Notes: generated by a model not told the origin, from the sequence alone. A DNA stretch of 64,000 bases from Paenibacillus sinopodophylli (GCF_005930355.1 NZ_VDBO01000001.1:841339-905338), one strand, 5' to 3'. Shown: positions 43,154 to 52,441, numbered from the stretch's first letter. Numbers and translations are program-made.

Positions 43154-44685
43154 CCCGCTACCTCCTCCGCGGCACGGAGACCAGCCATATACATCCCGAT
43201 TTTCTCGCTATCGGCCTGTTCCCGCGACAACTCGGCTACGATCTGTCCATTGAAGATGACGAGAATCCGGTCGGATAGCTGAATCACTTCATCTAAATCC
43301 TCTGATATGAGCAATACACTCTTGCCGTTATCCCGCAAATCACCGAGCAATCGATGAACACCTTGCGTTGCTCCCACATCAAGTCCTTGCGTCGGATGAA
43401 CAGCTATCATCAACAACGGCTGCTGGTTAATTTCTCTGGCAAACAGCAGTTTCTGCTGATTTCCGCCTGACAATTGCTGAACTGGCGTATCCAGACTAGA
43501 CGTTCTGACGTCGAATTGCTTGACCAGATCTTCCGACCAAGCGCGGTTTTTGCTAATCCGCAATATGCCCAGGCGTGAGCGTGCCGGCAGACGATAGGAT
43601 TTGAACAACAGATTATCTACGATGCCTAGGCTGCCTGCGAGTCCGCTCCTCATACGATTTTCTGGAACATGAGCAATTCCCGCCTCGATCGCTGCCCGGA
43701 CAGAGCCATTACGCAGCGGATTGCCGTTGAATGTAATCGAACCACGCTTCCATACTTTCGATCCCGTGAGCATTTCAGCAAGCTCTTTCTGTCCATTGCC
43801 TGCAACGCCGGCTACACCTACAATCTCACCTTCATTCACATGAAGAGAAATGCGGTCAAGCGACTTCCTTCCTTGCTCTGCGAAGACATCAACTTCTCGG
43901 ACATCAAGCAATCTTTCGCCTTTTTCCCTCGGAAGATGAGGATGGCTCTCGCTAATCACTTTGCCTACCATAAGCTTTGCAAGCTCACGTTCATCCGTTG
44001 CCGTGCTCTCAATACTGTGAATGAGCTTTCCTTTGCGCATTACCGATATGTGATCAGAGACGGCCATCACTTCCTTGAGCTTATGCGTGGTCAGAATGAC
44101 CGTTTTGCCTTCTGATTTCATATGACGCAGCGTTTCAAACAGCTGCTCTGCCTCACCAGGAGTGAGCACGGAGGTTGGTTCATCCAGAATGATGATATTG
44201 GCTCCGCGATAAAGGGTTTTTACGATTTCTACACGCTGCTGCTCTCCCACGGACAACTGCCAAACCTTGCGATTGACAGGAAAGGTTAATCCGAATTGTT
44301 GGGCTAGGGCTTCGATCTCCTGCTGCTTATTGTTCAGCCATTTGGAACCGCGCCAGAACGAGGACTTCTCGCCAAGAATAATATTCTCTGCAGCTGTAAG
44401 CGTCTGAACGAGTCTGAAGTTTTGGAATACCATCCCAATGCCATGCCGCATAGCATCCTTGGGTGATTTGATTTTTGCGAGCTCACCATGGAGCAGAATA
44501 TCTCCGCTAGTTGGCCTGTACACGCCAGAGAGCATACACATCATCGTGCTTTTCCCCGCACCGTTCTCGCCAAGCAGCGCATGTATTTGACCTCGCTTTG
44601 CATGGAAATCAACATGATCATTGGCAATGACCGATCCGAAATGCTTGACAATCTGACGCATCTCTACTGAATATGTCTCATGCAT
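43150..44685 (-). CDS. BMP-type nucleoside ABC transporter ATPase (two NBDs)
   Basis: This 511-residue protein contains two ABC domains. The first has Walker A GENGAGKST, signature LSVGEQQRVEI and Walker B IIILDEPTSVL. The second has the usual degenerate Walker A (GVAGNGQKE), signature LSGGNQQKLLFA and HPTQGLDVGA. This layout is typical of the NupO/RbsA group. The start at 44685 has GGAGGG 7 bases before it. A long hairpin separates it from the binding-protein gene. Confidence 0.9.
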   Translation of the reverse strand: MHETYSVEMRQIVKHFGSVIANDHVDFHAKRGQIHALLGENGAGKSTMMCMLSGVYRPTSGDILLHGELAKIKSPKDAMRHGIGMVFQNFRLVQTLTAAENIILGEKSSFWRGSKWLNNKQQEIEALAQQFGLTFPVNRKVWQLSVGEQQRVEIVKTLYRGANIIILDEPTSVLTPGEAEQLFETLRHMKSEGKTVILTTHKLKEVMAVSDHISVMRKGKLIHSIESTATDERELAKLMVGKVISESHPHLPREKGERLLDVREVDVFAEQGRKSLDRISLHVNEGEIVGVAGVAGNGQKELAEMLTGSKVWKRGSITFNGNPLRNGSVRAAIEAGIAHVPENRMRSGLAGSLGIVDNLLFKSYRLPARSRLGILRISKNRAWSEDLVKQFDVRTSSLDTPVQQLSGGNQQKLLFAREINQQPLLMIAVHPTQGLDVGATQGVHRLLGDLRDNGKSVLLISEDLDEVIQLSDRILVIFNGQIVAELSREQADSEKIGMYMAGLRAAEEVAG

Positions 44686-44761
44686 GCCATCCCTCCATCT
44701 ATTGCCGTCAATCAAGCTTCAGCTCTGCTCACTTTATGCTCCCATCTTCCAAAACCAGTGT

Positions 44762-44803
44762 ATAAATCAACAAATCCCTTCATTCAGGGATTTGTTGATT
44801 TAT
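44762..44803 (-). terminator. Hairpin between binding-protein gene and transporter genes
   Basis: A perfect 18-bp inverted repeat (left arm ATAAATCAACAAATCCCT) with a 6-nt loop. Its AU-rich base gives it terminator character, so it may let only part of the transcripts continue into the ATPase and permease genes and keep the binding protein in excess. It lies 19 bases after the BMP stop. Confidence 0.75.
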
Positions 44804-44822
44804 CTATACGAGCGATCACGGC

Positions 44823-45980
44823 TTATTTGGGAATCGTGCCCTCTACTCCGCTGACGAACCAGTCCATAATAAGAATTTCATCAAGCGTGAGCGTCTTGCC
44901 CTCCTCTACTTTGACAGCGCCGGAAGCGTCCTTGATCGGTCCAGTGAAGACACTGAGATCTCCGCTTATAAGCTTAGCTTTCGTATCGTTTACGAGCGTT
45001 TTGACATCCTCTGGCACGCTTGGACCAAACGGTGCGATATCGACCATTCCATCAGCAAGCGACCCCGAATACTGCTCACTTTTCCAAGTGCCATCAATCA
45101 CCGATTGTACGGTTTTCGTATAATAAGGACCCCAGTTCCAAATCGGATTCGTTAAGTATGCTTCTGGCGCGAACCTTGTCATATCCGAATCGTTTCCTCC
45201 TGCCATCGCCCCGCGTTCGGCGGCAGCCTGCAGCGTTGCCGGTGAATCCTGATAGGCTAGCAGCACATCCGCACCTTTATCCAGCAAACTTACTGCAGCT
45301 TGCCGTTCCGTTGTCGGGTCGTACCAGGTATTCGTCCAAACCACACTTACCTTTGCGTCCGCATTCACGCTTTGTACACCTAGCATAAAAGCGTTTATGT
45401 TATAAATAACTTCTGGAATCGGGAATGCCCCAACGTAGCCGATGATGTTTTTCTTCGTCATTTTGCCGGCTGCAATTCCACTCAAGTAACTAGCGTCAAA
45501 GTTTTTACCGAAGAATGTACCCATATTGTCATTTGTTTTGTAGCCAGAGGTATGAAGAAATTTTACATCTGGAAATTTCTTGGCGACATTAAGCGTGTAA
45601 TCCATGTAACCGAAGCTTGTTGTGAAGATTACATCATGATTCTGAGCAAGCTCCGTAATGATTCGTTCAGCATCCGCGCTCTCCGGCACATTCTCTACCG
45701 TATCCGCCTTAATACCGAGCTTTTCTTCCATGTACAATCTACCCTTGTCATGCTCGAAGGTCCATCCTCCATCACCTGGCGGTCCGATGTAAACAAACGC
45801 AACACGCGGCAGTTTCGCAGGTTCTTCCGTTGCAGCACCTTCGGTAGGTGCCTCGGTTGGAGAATTGGTGGTGTTCTCATTCGTCACATTCGTTTTGTTG
45901 CTGGAACAGCCGCTAATCACCAATAAAAGTGCTAACAACAAGGCCAAGCTTACGGAAAATGCATGTTTTCGACGATTCAT
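44823..45980 (-). CDS. BMP family substrate-binding lipoprotein
   Basis: A 385-residue lipoprotein (lipobox VISGC near residue 25, followed by an Asn/Thr/Glu-rich linker) of the basic membrane protein/PnrA family: PRVAFVYIGPPGDGGWTFEHDKGRLYMEE, IIGYVGAFPIPEVIYNINAFMLG and NTWYDPTTERQAAVSLLDKGADVLL. PnrA and NupN bind purine nucleosides. The start at 45980 has GGTGG 7 bases before; 19 upstream codons lack a ribosome site and would precede the signal peptide. Confidence 0.9.
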   Translation of the reverse strand: MNRRKHAFSVSLALLLALLLVISGCSSNKTNVTNENTTNSPTEAPTEGAATEEPAKLPRVAFVYIGPPGDGGWTFEHDKGRLYMEEKLGIKADTVENVPESADAERIITELAQNHDVIFTTSFGYMDYTLNVAKKFPDVKFLHTSGYKTNDNMGTFFGKNFDASYLSGIAAGKMTKKNIIGYVGAFPIPEVIYNINAFMLGVQSVNADAKVSVVWTNTWYDPTTERQAAVSLLDKGADVLLAYQDSPATLQAAAERGAMAGGNDSDMTRFAPEAYLTNPIWNWGPYYTKTVQSVIDGTWKSEQYSGSLADGMVDIAPFGPSVPEDVKTLVNDTKAKLISGDLSVFTGPIKDASGAVKVEEGKTLTLDEILIMDWFVSGVEGTIPK

Positions 45981-46262
45981 CCCGTTCCACCCCGACTCTC
46001 TTTTTTTAAGAGCAGACATCATGCACGCCATGACCATGCATGGTCAACACTCCACACGAATTCCATTTGAGCAGCCTAACCATCGGCTGTCATCTGCATC
46101 GCTCGCATAACCAACAGCGTATTTCCAATATATGACCACGTTAATTTTATGTCAATATACTTAACATATAAATCGCGGAAATGGTTGAATTTTGTATAGT
46201 TCGCACAACAGCACTATCTTTTATGTTATATATATTAACGTTTATCGTTTTTAGCACTACGG
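45981..46262. promoter_or_regulatory. Intergenic region before the importer genes
   Basis: A 282-nt gap between the maturation genes and the binding-protein gene, AT-rich towards 46140-46260, probably holding a separate promoter for the importer and xanthine dehydrogenase genes. I looked for a purine riboswitch and found none of its conserved joining segments. Confidence 0.35.
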
Positions 46263-46928
46263 TCACAAGCCCGAATATCGTTTTTGAGCAATCATAAAGT
46301 CTGCCGGTGAATCCACGTCAAATAAGGCTGACTCGTCTACAACAGCCAGCCCATATCCTTTAAATGCCGGTGAATGAAATAATTTGCGCGCTCCACTGTC
46401 TCCCACTAACGCTAGTAATGCAGGGAACATCGATTTGGCTAAAAGCGCAGGGGGAGTCAGAACCATCCCCCCTTCCATCTCGTCATAGGAAGACGATGCC
46501 ACGAAATCCAACTCTGGCCGCATTAGCCATTCTTGAACAAGCGCATGGATCATCTCTGACGTAATAAAGGGCTGATCAGCCAGTGCAATTAAGACTGCAT
46601 CGACGGACGGAGTTTCGCTAAGCATGTGCTGAAGCCCAGAGCGTATAGAGAAAGACATGCCTTGCTCCGCATCTGAGCATGTCACAATCGATAAGGAGTG
46701 ATTCATTCGAGGAGAAGAAGCTGGCTTTTCTAGTGCATGATCGTCCTTCAACCAATCCAACGGATCATCTGCACGAACAACGATCGTTATATGGTTAATT
46801 GAACCGGTTAAGAGAGCATGCAGCCCCATCCTTGCCAGCGGCTTGTTCTTCTCTAGCTCCAGACACTGCTTTCTGATACCCATACGCTTGCTTTGTCCCG
46901 CTGCCAAATAAAGGGCTGAAATATTCAT
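46263..46928 (-). CDS. pucB: Molybdenum cofactor cytidylyltransferase/sulfurase-type (MobA-like)
   Basis: A 221-residue nucleotidyltransferase: LYLAAGQSKRMGIRKQCLELEKNKPL at the N-terminus, ALADQPFITSEMI in the middle, and GDSGARKLF with a late DVDSPADF. It belongs to the MocA/PucB group that matures the molybdopterin of xanthine dehydrogenase. The start at 46928 has GGGAGA 3 bases upstream. It overlaps the end of the XdhC-like gene by 134 bases in another frame, which is unusual. Confidence 0.87.
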   Translation of the reverse strand: MNISALYLAAGQSKRMGIRKQCLELEKNKPLARMGLHALLTGSINHITIVVRADDPLDWLKDDHALEKPASSPRMNHSLSIVTCSDAEQGMSFSIRSGLQHMLSETPSVDAVLIALADQPFITSEMIHALVQEWLMRPELDFVASSSYDEMEGGMVLTPPALLAKSMFPALLALVGDSGARKLFHSPAFKGYGLAVVDESALFDVDSPADFMIAQKRYSGL

Positions 46929-47895
46929 ATTTCTCCCGCTCCTTCCGAAACCTTTCTTTGCGCCCTGCACGTATAGCAATAAGCTCCGCAGCAATACTAA
47001 CGGCAATTTCATAAGGACCATCTGCTCCAACAGATAATCCGATAGGCGCTCTTACATTTGATGGAATCAAAAAGGTTTCAAATAGATGGCGAATCCTTTT
47101 TTTAGAGCCTAGTATGCCAATATATACGAGTTGCAACGGCAAAGCTAAGCGGATCATGTCCTTATCCCGCTGTAGATTGTGGCTGCATACGATTAAATAA
47201 TCACTCGAACGAAAATGAAGCTGATCAGCTATTTCTTCAGGTGAGCCTACAACACATTTCGCTTCTGGAAACCTCTCCTCCGAGCATAAAGCGGGTCGCC
47301 AATCCGCCAAAATCATATGGAAGCCGATCTTCTTGACCAGCTCGTAGATCGCTTCCGCATCTTTACCGACACCGAATACAATAAGTCTCGGCCTTGGACT
47401 AAGAACAAGTTCGAGATGGTGGAGCGATGCTGTCTCCTCCCAATAAAACGCATCATCAACGTCATCTACAAAATCATACAGCTCGTATTCTATAATTGAA
47501 TCATTCCAGCTTCGCGCAAGCCTTACAGACATACTTGCCTCGAGTTTCGTTTTGGCTTCAAGCAACAGCGTCAGCAGCCGTCCCTTGACAGGCTCAAGCA
47601 ATAGACGGATTTCTCCGCCGCAGCCTATTGCTTCTCCCCATATCGCATCCTCATCTGCATTCATGTTATAGCTCATGCACACAAATTGACCTGAAGCGCT
47701 GACCATCTCCGCAATAGCTTGCAAATCATGCTCCAAGCAGCCAGGACTTACCGCTCCGATTTGCTCACCGCTTGACTTGAATAACATTGATGCACCGGCC
47801 TTGCGATAAGAATGCCCCTCCACACAAAGAATGGTCGCAAGCACATAATGCTCATCATCTTCTCGCAAAGCTTCTAATATATCGTGCATATCCAT
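46795..47895 (-). CDS. pucA: XdhC family maturation factor
   Basis: A 366-residue XdhC/CoxI protein: GHSYRKAGASMLFKSSGEQIGAVSPGCLEHDL in the N-terminal domain, LIVFGVGKDAEAIYELVKKIGFHMILADWRP in the Rossmann domain, and IGILGSKKRIRHLF with APIGLSVGADGPYEIAVSIAAELIA at the end. It inserts the sulfurated cofactor into xanthine dehydrogenase. AAGGGGG lies 7 bases before the ATG at 47895. The last 45 or so residues, past RAGRKERF, are read from the pucB coding region and look non-conserved. Confidence 0.87.
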   Translation of the reverse strand: MDMHDILEALREDDEHYVLATILCVEGHSYRKAGASMLFKSSGEQIGAVSPGCLEHDLQAIAEMVSASGQFVCMSYNMNADEDAIWGEAIGCGGEIRLLLEPVKGRLLTLLLEAKTKLEASMSVRLARSWNDSIIEYELYDFVDDVDDAFYWEETASLHHLELVLSPRPRLIVFGVGKDAEAIYELVKKIGFHMILADWRPALCSEERFPEAKCVVGSPEEIADQLHFRSSDYLIVCSHNLQRDKDMIRLALPLQLVYIGILGSKKRIRHLFETFLIPSNVRAPIGLSVGADGPYEIAVSIAAELIAIRAGRKERFRKEREKYEYFSPLFGSGTKQAYGYQKAVSGAREEQAAGKDGAACSLNRFN

Positions 47896-47963
47896 ACGCG
47901 TACCCCCTTTAGCGCCTGACCCTGTTACAACGAAGTGCAGACGAGATATACGAGCGTCCATGC

Positions 47964-49289
47964 CTATAGGCGTGTAATTAATCTTTTCAAAGCTTGATCA
48001 GCTTCCTTCAAGACAATCTTTTTATCCACTGTTCGAACGAGCTTATTCTCCATCACGATTTGCCCGTCAATGAGCACCGTATCAACATCGCCTCTTGTAG
48101 CAGCATAGACGACTCTTGAATACCAATCTGCATCGAATGACGGATAAACGTGGAAATCTTCCAAATCAAGCAGCTGCAAGTCAGCCAGCTTCCCCACTTC
48201 AATGCTGCCGATGCTATTCTCCAGCCCCAGCACCTTCGCCCCGCCCATCGTTGCCATTCGGAGTACCGTTTTGGCATTCATAATCGTAGGACCATGCTTA
48301 ACCTTCTGCATATATGCTGTTAACCGCATTTCTTGGAACATATCCAAATTGTTGTTGCAAGCAGCGCCGTCCGCGCCGATCCCGACATCTATTCCTTGCT
48401 CCAGCAGGAGCGGGATCTCTGCGATTCCAGAAGCCAGCTTCATATTCGAGCCCGGGCAGTGTGTAACCTTCACCCCTCTGTCACGAATGATTTGTTTCTC
48501 TTCGTCATCGAGCCAAATGCTGTGAGCCAATATCAGGTTAGACTTTGCCAGTCCGATATGATCCAAATAGACAACATTGCGCATGCCTCGCTCCGCTTCA
48601 ACCATCGCAATTTCGCCGGCATTCTCCGAAGCATGTGTATGCACCATCACACCGTACTTTGCTGAAAGATCCCTAACACCAATGAGCAGCTCCTCTGTGC
48701 ACGAAACAACGAATCGTGGACAGAAGGCATATTGGATTCTCCCATTTTCCGCACCATGCCATTTCTCTAGAAGATCTACGCTGTCCTGCAGCGACTTTTG
48801 CGTGTTTTCTTGGAGAGCAATCGGTACTTCCGTACCATGATCCATCATGACCTTCCCCGATAACGCTCGAATGCCGCTCTCTTTGATCGCTTGAAAAGCT
48901 GCTTCTGTATGATGAACGGTTTCCATATCAAGAATCGTTGTGGTGCCGCTGCGGATGAGCTCACCTATGCCGAGCATGGCAGAGTAATAAACGGAATCCT
49001 CACTGTGTGCAGCCTCAAGCGGCCAAATTTTCTCTTTCAACCACTCAATTAATGATAAATCATCCGCTCTCCCACGAAATAAAGTTTGGCAAAGATGGAT
49101 ATGCGTTTGGACGAAGCCTGGGAGCAGCACTTTTCCTTCTGCGTTGATAATACGTTCTGCTTGCACCTCATTAATCCGATCTCTCAATTGAACGATTCGA
49201 TTTCCTTCTATTAATACATCCCCAGTGAAGATGTCGCCTTGCTCGTTCATGGTCATTACGACGGCGTTCTGAATTAAAATAGTTGTCAT
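47964..49289 (-). CDS. Amidohydrolase, MtaD/guanine deaminase-like
   Basis: This 441-residue metal-dependent deaminase has the motifs QTHIHLCQTLFRG (HxH), HTHASENAGE, LAHSIWLD and IGADGAACNNNLDMF, all typical of the 5'-deoxyadenosine/S-adenosylhomocysteine/guanine deaminase group. Position at the head of the purine locus suggests it deaminates guanine or a purine nucleoside, since no other guanine deaminase is visible. GGGGGA precedes the ATG. Confidence 0.85.
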   Translation of the reverse strand: MTTILIQNAVVMTMNEQGDIFTGDVLIEGNRIVQLRDRINEVQAERIINAEGKVLLPGFVQTHIHLCQTLFRGRADDLSLIEWLKEKIWPLEAAHSEDSVYYSAMLGIGELIRSGTTTILDMETVHHTEAAFQAIKESGIRALSGKVMMDHGTEVPIALQENTQKSLQDSVDLLEKWHGAENGRIQYAFCPRFVVSCTEELLIGVRDLSAKYGVMVHTHASENAGEIAMVEAERGMRNVVYLDHIGLAKSNLILAHSIWLDDEEKQIIRDRGVKVTHCPGSNMKLASGIAEIPLLLEQGIDVGIGADGAACNNNLDMFQEMRLTAYMQKVKHGPTIMNAKTVLRMATMGGAKVLGLENSIGSIEVGKLADLQLLDLEDFHVYPSFDADWYSRVVYAATRGDVDTVLIDGQIVMENKLVRTVDKKIVLKEADQALKRLITRL

Positions 49290-49600
49290 GTTCTATTCCC
49301 CCTAAAAGCCCATTTCACTGCTACGGATTAGTTTATTCAGCAACGCTCGCAAGAACGATCGAATCCAAAATCAATAAAAATATAAATAGTGCAAAAATTC
49401 AGATTTCTTTAGTTCCAGCGAATTTCCGTTCTGACCAACCCATAACACTTATGGACTTCTATTTTCACGGTGTGAGATTAACTAACATCATAATGCAGAA
49501 ACGACCTTTAAGCAAGACGTATATTGAAATATAGACACGAATTACACTTATACCTAACTAATCTATAACATCACTATTTAGGTGCTTTACTCTGTCCCAT
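49290..49600. other. Upstream region of the purine locus
   Basis: No gene seen in 311 bases. AT-rich on the amidohydrolase-proximal side, with a possible minus-strand -35 (TTGCAC, near 49400) but no well-spaced -10. No PurR, PucR or riboswitch signal was recognised. Confidence 0.35.
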
Positions 49601-49690
49601 GGTGAAAGGGCTGTCGCCGTCCTTTAACGGCGCGGCGCGCTTCATTCGGAGAAATATAGAGAAAGCATGGCGAAATCATACTATTTCCTA
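49601..49690 (-). repeat. Dispersed leader-like element, copy B
   Basis: About 90 bases that align by eye with 63781-63879. Shared on the plus strand are GGTGAAAG/GGTAAAAAG, a GTCCTTT core flanked by GC-rich complementary arms (CGCCGT/ACGGCG here), and GAAAGCAT-N4-5-AAATCATA followed by CCTAT. The element lies just after the drug-pump terminator and upstream of the minus-strand purine locus. Confidence 0.45.
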
Positions 49691-49701
49691 TGTTTCAAAA
49701 A

Positions 49702-49734
49702 AAAGCCAGCGAATCACTTTCATTCGCTGGCTTT
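49702..49734 (-). terminator. Terminator of the drug pump gene
   Basis: AAAGCCAGCGAAT and ATTCGCTGGCTTT form a perfect 13-bp stem, followed on the minus strand by a run of eight T residues. Confidence 0.9.
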
Positions 49735-49744
49735 CCACACTTCC

Positions 49745-51151
49745 TTATGAGACATTTCTTTGTTGCTGTTCAGCATGCTTGAGCACGGGCATACTTAATG
49801 ACACAATCACGACGAGCACAGATAATGCAGCGACTCCAACAAAGATTGTGTGCAAGCTTTCTGCCAGAACGTTCGGTTCGATTTGGCCTGCACTCCCGGT
49901 ATGGAGCAATAAACCGAATATCGTAATGCCTATTGTTTGACCTAGTGTCCGGATAAAGTTATTGCTTGCAACAGCTGAGCCTCGCAGCTCCCAGCCTACA
50001 GCCGATGATACAGCTACTGTCAACGATGTGAGCGACAGCCCGAACGATAGACCCGCAAGAAACGTGTAAGGAACAAACAAAGCAAGGGGAGTTGTCGCCG
50101 TCATCGTCGCAAACCCAATGCTGCCAGCAAGCAAGAAACAAGAGCCTGCGACTGCAATAAAGCGAAGGCCTTTTCGAGTGATCCAATTGCCTGCTAATAT
50201 TGAGCCAAGCGGCCATGCAACAGATAGCGGAATCATTGCCAGTCCTGAATAGGTCGCAGGCTTACCATAAACTCCTTGAATCCATAGCGGCAAATAAAAA
50301 ATAACGACAACATTGATTACACATAATAAGAAACTATCCAAATTCGCCATACTGATTACTCGGTTCCGGAAGAGCTGGAATGGAATAATTGGTTCAGGCG
50401 AATGTCTTTCGATCCGAGCAAACCATGCGAAGAATAGAACAGAAACAGCAAACAATCCAATAATAATTCCGATTGCGCTTGTACCACCGCCTTCCTCATC
50501 TCGAATAAGCGTCATCACATAGAGGAAGCTGAACATCCCGATTGTGAAGGTTATAATACCAGCATAATCAATGTGTCGTTTCTTCTTCTCCAGCGTTTCC
50601 ATAAGAGAGGTTGCCAGCAAGTAAATAGCAGCGATGCCAAACGGAAGATTCATATAAAATATCGCTCGCCAAGAAATGTAATCGACCAACAAGCCTCCGA
50701 ATAGCGGACCCGAGATCCCTGCAATCCCCCAAATGCTCGACATCCAGCCTTGCACCTTAGCCCGCTGCTCGAACGGGTAAAGATCTGCTATAATCGTATA
50801 AGGGATTGTTGTCAGTGCTCCCGCTCCTAAACCCTGCAGGGCGCGAAACCAAATAAGCTGATTCATCGTTTGGGCAACACCGGATAGCATGGAGCCTGCC
50901 AGAAATATCAATGCACCTACGATAAACATTTTTTTGCGGCCATATAAATCAGACAACTTGCCGTATATCGGGGTTGTAATGACGGTCGCGAGCAAATAAA
51001 TCGAGATGATCCAGCTATACTGCCGGATCCCTTCCAGTTCTCCCGTTATGCTGGGCATTGCCGTACTTACAATCGTTCCTTCAATCGCCGCGAGGAAGGT
51101 CGCAACAAACAAGGCAATTGTCACTTTTTTACGAGTCTGATTAGCGTTCAT
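49745..51151 (-). CDS. MFS drug transporter, DHA2 (EmrB/QacA) type
   Basis: A 468-residue, 12-14-helix pump: LAAIEGTIVSTAMPSITGEL at helix 1, YGKLSDLYGRKKMFIVG (motif A), WFRALQGLGAGALTTIPYTIIADLYP, and ISGPLFGGLLVDYISWRAIFYMNLPFG (motif C region). It probably exports drugs or metabolites with protons. GGAAAGG lies before the ATG. No regulator gene is adjacent. Confidence 0.9.
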   Translation of the reverse strand: MNANQTRKKVTIALFVATFLAAIEGTIVSTAMPSITGELEGIRQYSWIISIYLLATVITTPIYGKLSDLYGRKKMFIVGALIFLAGSMLSGVAQTMNQLIWFRALQGLGAGALTTIPYTIIADLYPFEQRAKVQGWMSSIWGIAGISGPLFGGLLVDYISWRAIFYMNLPFGIAAIYLLATSLMETLEKKKRHIDYAGIITFTIGMFSFLYVMTLIRDEEGGGTSAIGIIIGLFAVSVLFFAWFARIERHSPEPIIPFQLFRNRVISMANLDSFLLCVINVVVIFYLPLWIQGVYGKPATYSGLAMIPLSVAWPLGSILAGNWITRKGLRFIAVAGSCFLLAGSIGFATMTATTPLALFVPYTFLAGLSFGLSLTSLTVAVSSAVGWELRGSAVASNNFIRTLGQTIGITIFGLLLHTGSAGQIEPNVLAESLHTIFVGVAALSVLVVIVSLSMPVLKHAEQQQRNVS

Positions 51152-51256
51152 TATTCATCCTTTCCTTCATACGCAAGAAGCAATGAGTTACTCTAAGTAT
51201 AGAATCACTTCTATTATGATCACTGCAGGCTAGAAAGATCAACGCTTTTATTCCGA

Positions 51257-51502
51257 TTAGGAAGTTTTTGTCAACGCCATGCCTTTCCATTGCAAACATT
51301 CTTGCGTGCAAAGACGCAGCAAATACACAACTCGCTCCGCTTCTGGTTTACTCCAAAAATCAACCGCTGCGAATAGTTTGCATAATGCGCTCTCTGCAAC
51401 TTTACAAGCTGCATGTTCATCTATTAGTATAGTCAGGCATAAGGTATAACAATGAGATTCATATCGCCTTAACGCCTCTACCTTTTGTTGGAAATCAAAC
51501 AT
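51257..51502 (-). CDS. Short protein resembling sigma-70 region 2
   Basis: An 81-residue, Cys-rich helical protein. YESHCYTLCLTILIDEHAACKVAESALCKLFAAVDFW has the spacing of ECF sigma region 2.1-2.2 (Y...Y...L.ILxDEhxAexxxxeal.kl), but the DNA-melting segment and region 4 are missing. AAGGGG lies 11 bases before the ATG. It may be a truncated sigma, an anti-sigma-like decoy or an unrelated helical protein. Confidence 0.55.
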   Translation of the reverse strand: MFDFQQKVEALRRYESHCYTLCLTILIDEHAACKVAESALCKLFAAVDFWSKPEAERVVYLLRLCTQECLQWKGMALTKTS

Positions 51503-51705
51503 GAGAATAGCAGCCCCTTCATCTAAGTAAAACCTATTCTCTTATTGTATCCGCTCTACAAAAGCAATTAGTTACGAAATGGTTAAATTTGAATCCTTTC
51601 AACTAGGCTTGCGTATGAATGGTATTCAATCGACTGAAGATATGTTAACATACTTGAAGTGATTTAAAGATTATTCTAATTTTTGGTAGGTTAGGATGTT
51701 GTAAA

Positions 51706-52323
51706 ATGTATGATTTATTGTTAACTATTATTGATGAAATCGGATATTTCGCTCTGTTTCTCGTCTTGTGCCTCGGCCTTATCGGTTTACCTATTCCGAA
51801 TGAAGCCGTAGTGATGACAGGCGGGGCACTATCAGATTCCGGTCTTTTAATGCCCATACCCGCTTTCATCATGACATGTCTGGGCATATGCTCAGCTATG
51901 ACTTTCGGATACAGCATCGTTAGATTTGCCGGAAGCAAATTATCGAATTGGTTCAGCAGCAAAAAAAACATCGGCAAATTTGTAGAGAAGGCCGAACAGC
52001 TTAGTGAACGATATGGCGGCTATGCAATCGGCCTTAGTCTTTGTCTTCCGTTTCTGAGACATGTGACTCCATATGTAATGGGAATGAACAGAATGCCTTT
52101 CAAGCGCTTTGCCTTGTTTGCTTATCCATCCGCATTCGTATGGACGCTCATTTATTTCGTTATTGGCTCCTTTGTTGGCGATCAAGTACAAGATCTTGCC
52201 GATCACATTTACAAATACGGGCTATGGATCATCTATGGCTTGGCAGCTATTCTGTTAGCATTTATTGTTTATAAATATGTGAAAAACAAACAGCAGAAAA
52301 ACCAAATAGAACGTCCAATGTAG
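51706..52323 (+). CDS. DedA family membrane protein
   Basis: A 205-residue membrane protein with the DedA pattern: LVLCLGLIGLPIPNEAVVMTGGAL at the start, RYGGYAIGLSLCLPFLRHVTPYVMGMNRMPFKRFALFAYPSAFVWTLIYFVIGSFVG in the core (re-entrant loop with the conserved Arg), and a final helix before a basic tail. DedA proteins are flippase-like and act in undecaprenyl phosphate or phospholipid translocation. It is a single gene with its own terminator. Confidence 0.88.
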   Translation: MYDLLLTIIDEIGYFALFLVLCLGLIGLPIPNEAVVMTGGALSDSGLLMPIPAFIMTCLGICSAMTFGYSIVRFAGSKLSNWFSSKKNIGKFVEKAEQLSERYGGYAIGLSLCLPFLRHVTPYVMGMNRMPFKRFALFAYPSAFVWTLIYFVIGSFVGDQVQDLADHIYKYGLWIIYGLAAILLAFIVYKYVKNKQQKNQIERPM

Positions 52324-52333
52324 GACCATTATC

Positions 52334-52380
52334 AATCAAATAACCTGTCGCAGTGATGCGATGGGTTTTTATTTTGATTG
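52334..52380 (+). terminator. Terminator of the dedA gene
   Basis: ACC-TG-TCGC and GCGA-TG-GGT pair around a short loop, with outer ATCAAAT/ATTTTGAT pairing and a T-rich tail (GGTTTTTATTTT). Confidence 0.7.
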
Positions 52381-52425
52381 AGTAGCATAACAGAGAATTC
52401 TAGCGCATTCACGCGATTCACTTCG

Positions 52426-52441
52426 ATGTAAGCGCTTAAAT
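52426..52441. promoter_or_regulatory. Possible CcpA (cre) site before the SulP gene
   Basis: ATGTAAGCGCTTAAAT matches 15 of 16 positions of the cre consensus WTGNAARCGNWWWCAW. It lies about 150 bases upstream of the transporter start. Confidence 0.35.

Noticed and set aside
45981..46262. Possible purine riboswitch before the purine importer
   Set aside because: The conserved junction segments and loop-loop pairing of the purine aptamer are absent.
49400..49460. Sigma-54-type promoter before the purine locus
   Set aside because: TGG and TTGCA elements are present but the GG-GC spacing is far too long.
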